This document shows positions 37,874-38,106 of a stretch of DNA of 38,106 nucleotides, in pieces. Position numbers and translations under genes: made by a program. Each line of letters begins with the position of its first letter. The first letter of the stretch is position 1. This DNA comes from Actinomycetota bacterium. Lineage in GTDB: Bacteria > Actinomycetota > Acidimicrobiia > Acidimicrobiales > RAAP-2. A model generated the notes under the pieces. It ran no database searches, was not told the DNA's origin, and saw nothing but the letters and a program-made list of their open reading frames with translations. Location of the stretch: positions 1 through 38,106 of the forward strand of contig JAJPJV010000020.1 in assembly GCA_021324045.1 (NCBI GenBank), given 5' to 3'.

Positions 37874-38106
37874 ATCCCAAGCCCTCGGCCGATTAGTACC
37901 GGTCGGCTGAACACATTGCTGTGCGTACACCTCCGGCCTATCAACGTGGTCATCTGGCCACGGGCCTTACCAGGCTTTCCCTGTGGGAGATCTCATCTTG
38001 AAACGGGCTTCGCACTTAGATGCCTTCAGCGCTTATCCCATCCGTAGGTCGCAAACCAGCCGTGCCCTTGGCAGGACAACTGGCACACGAGAGCTACGTC
38101 CGTCCC
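37874..38106 (-). rRNA. rrl: 23S ribosomal RNA, 3' end (continues beyond window)
   Basis: The minus strand carries the last about 230 bases of 23S rRNA. Recognisable are the region around GCGAAGCCCGTTTCAAGATG, the ATCTCCCACAGGGAAAGCCT segment, and the end GACCGGTACTAATCGGCCGA then GGGCTTGG, which closely matches actinobacterial 23S 3' ends. The exact 3' end is estimated from the helix-1 partner, which lies outside the window. It is transcribed leftwards with 5S next. Confidence 0.93.

Overview
The window is high-GC, densely coded bacterial DNA. It looks like an actinobacterium, most likely a deep-branching lineage such as the Acidimicrobiia. This rests on a tatC-helY pair, a DUF4193 protein, a gcvH-garA-MerR-DUF151 cluster matching Mycobacterium Rv1826-Rv1829, actinobacterial-type rRNA, and many apparently leaderless genes. 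The species cannot be named from the sequence alone.

Layout: 0-5.8 kb (+) holds the 3' end of signal peptidase I, a TatA/B-type protein, tatC, a HelY-type helicase and a protein with two ThyX-like domains. 5.8-7.8 kb holds a 480-base gene-free stretch with hairpins, then DUF4193, an unknown gene and a GNAT enzyme. 7.8-13 kb has an Arg/Gly-rich putative RNA-binding protein, a DUF72 protein, a class II aldolase-family protein, a small membrane protein, a PD-(D/E)XK-like protein and a MerR regulator. 13-18.2 kb has divergent thiG (-) and thiD-pgmB-GH65 (+), the last three joined by 4-base overlaps. 18.2-22.3 kb has a membrane-anchored protein whose 3' end overlaps a convergent GT87-like membrane protein, followed by an S9 peptidase. 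22.3-28.3 kb (-) is the cluster pgsA, nucleotidyltransferase-phosphomutase fusion, gcvH, garA, MerR, DUF151. 28.5-34 kb has a DUF1015 protein, the korA-korB 2-oxoacid:ferredoxin oxidoreductase and a class I fructose-bisphosphate aldolase. 34-37.6 kb has a secreted Asp-box protein and a TPR protein. The right end is an rRNA operon read leftwards (23S 3' end, 5S), followed by a perfect 36-bp palindrome.

Functional themes: protein export (lepB, tat), thiamine synthesis, phosphorolysis of alpha-glucobiosides to glucose 6-phosphate (GH65 plus beta-phosphoglucomutase), central carbon metabolism (kor, aldolase, and GarA as a likely 2-oxoglutarate-node regulator), envelope lipids and sugars, and glycine cleavage.

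Regulation: nine genes have a TAnnnT box ending 6-10 bases before the start codon and no Shine-Dalgarno, which points to widespread leaderless transcription. One promoter pair (thiG/thiD) has both -10 boxes inside a single palindrome. I saw no CRISPR array, insertion sequence, prophage or tRNA. No complete new system is evident. The most unusual items are the double ThyX-like protein with a split signature, the zinc-ribbon GarA, the degenerate nucleotidyltransferase-phosphomutase and the non-coding palindromes.
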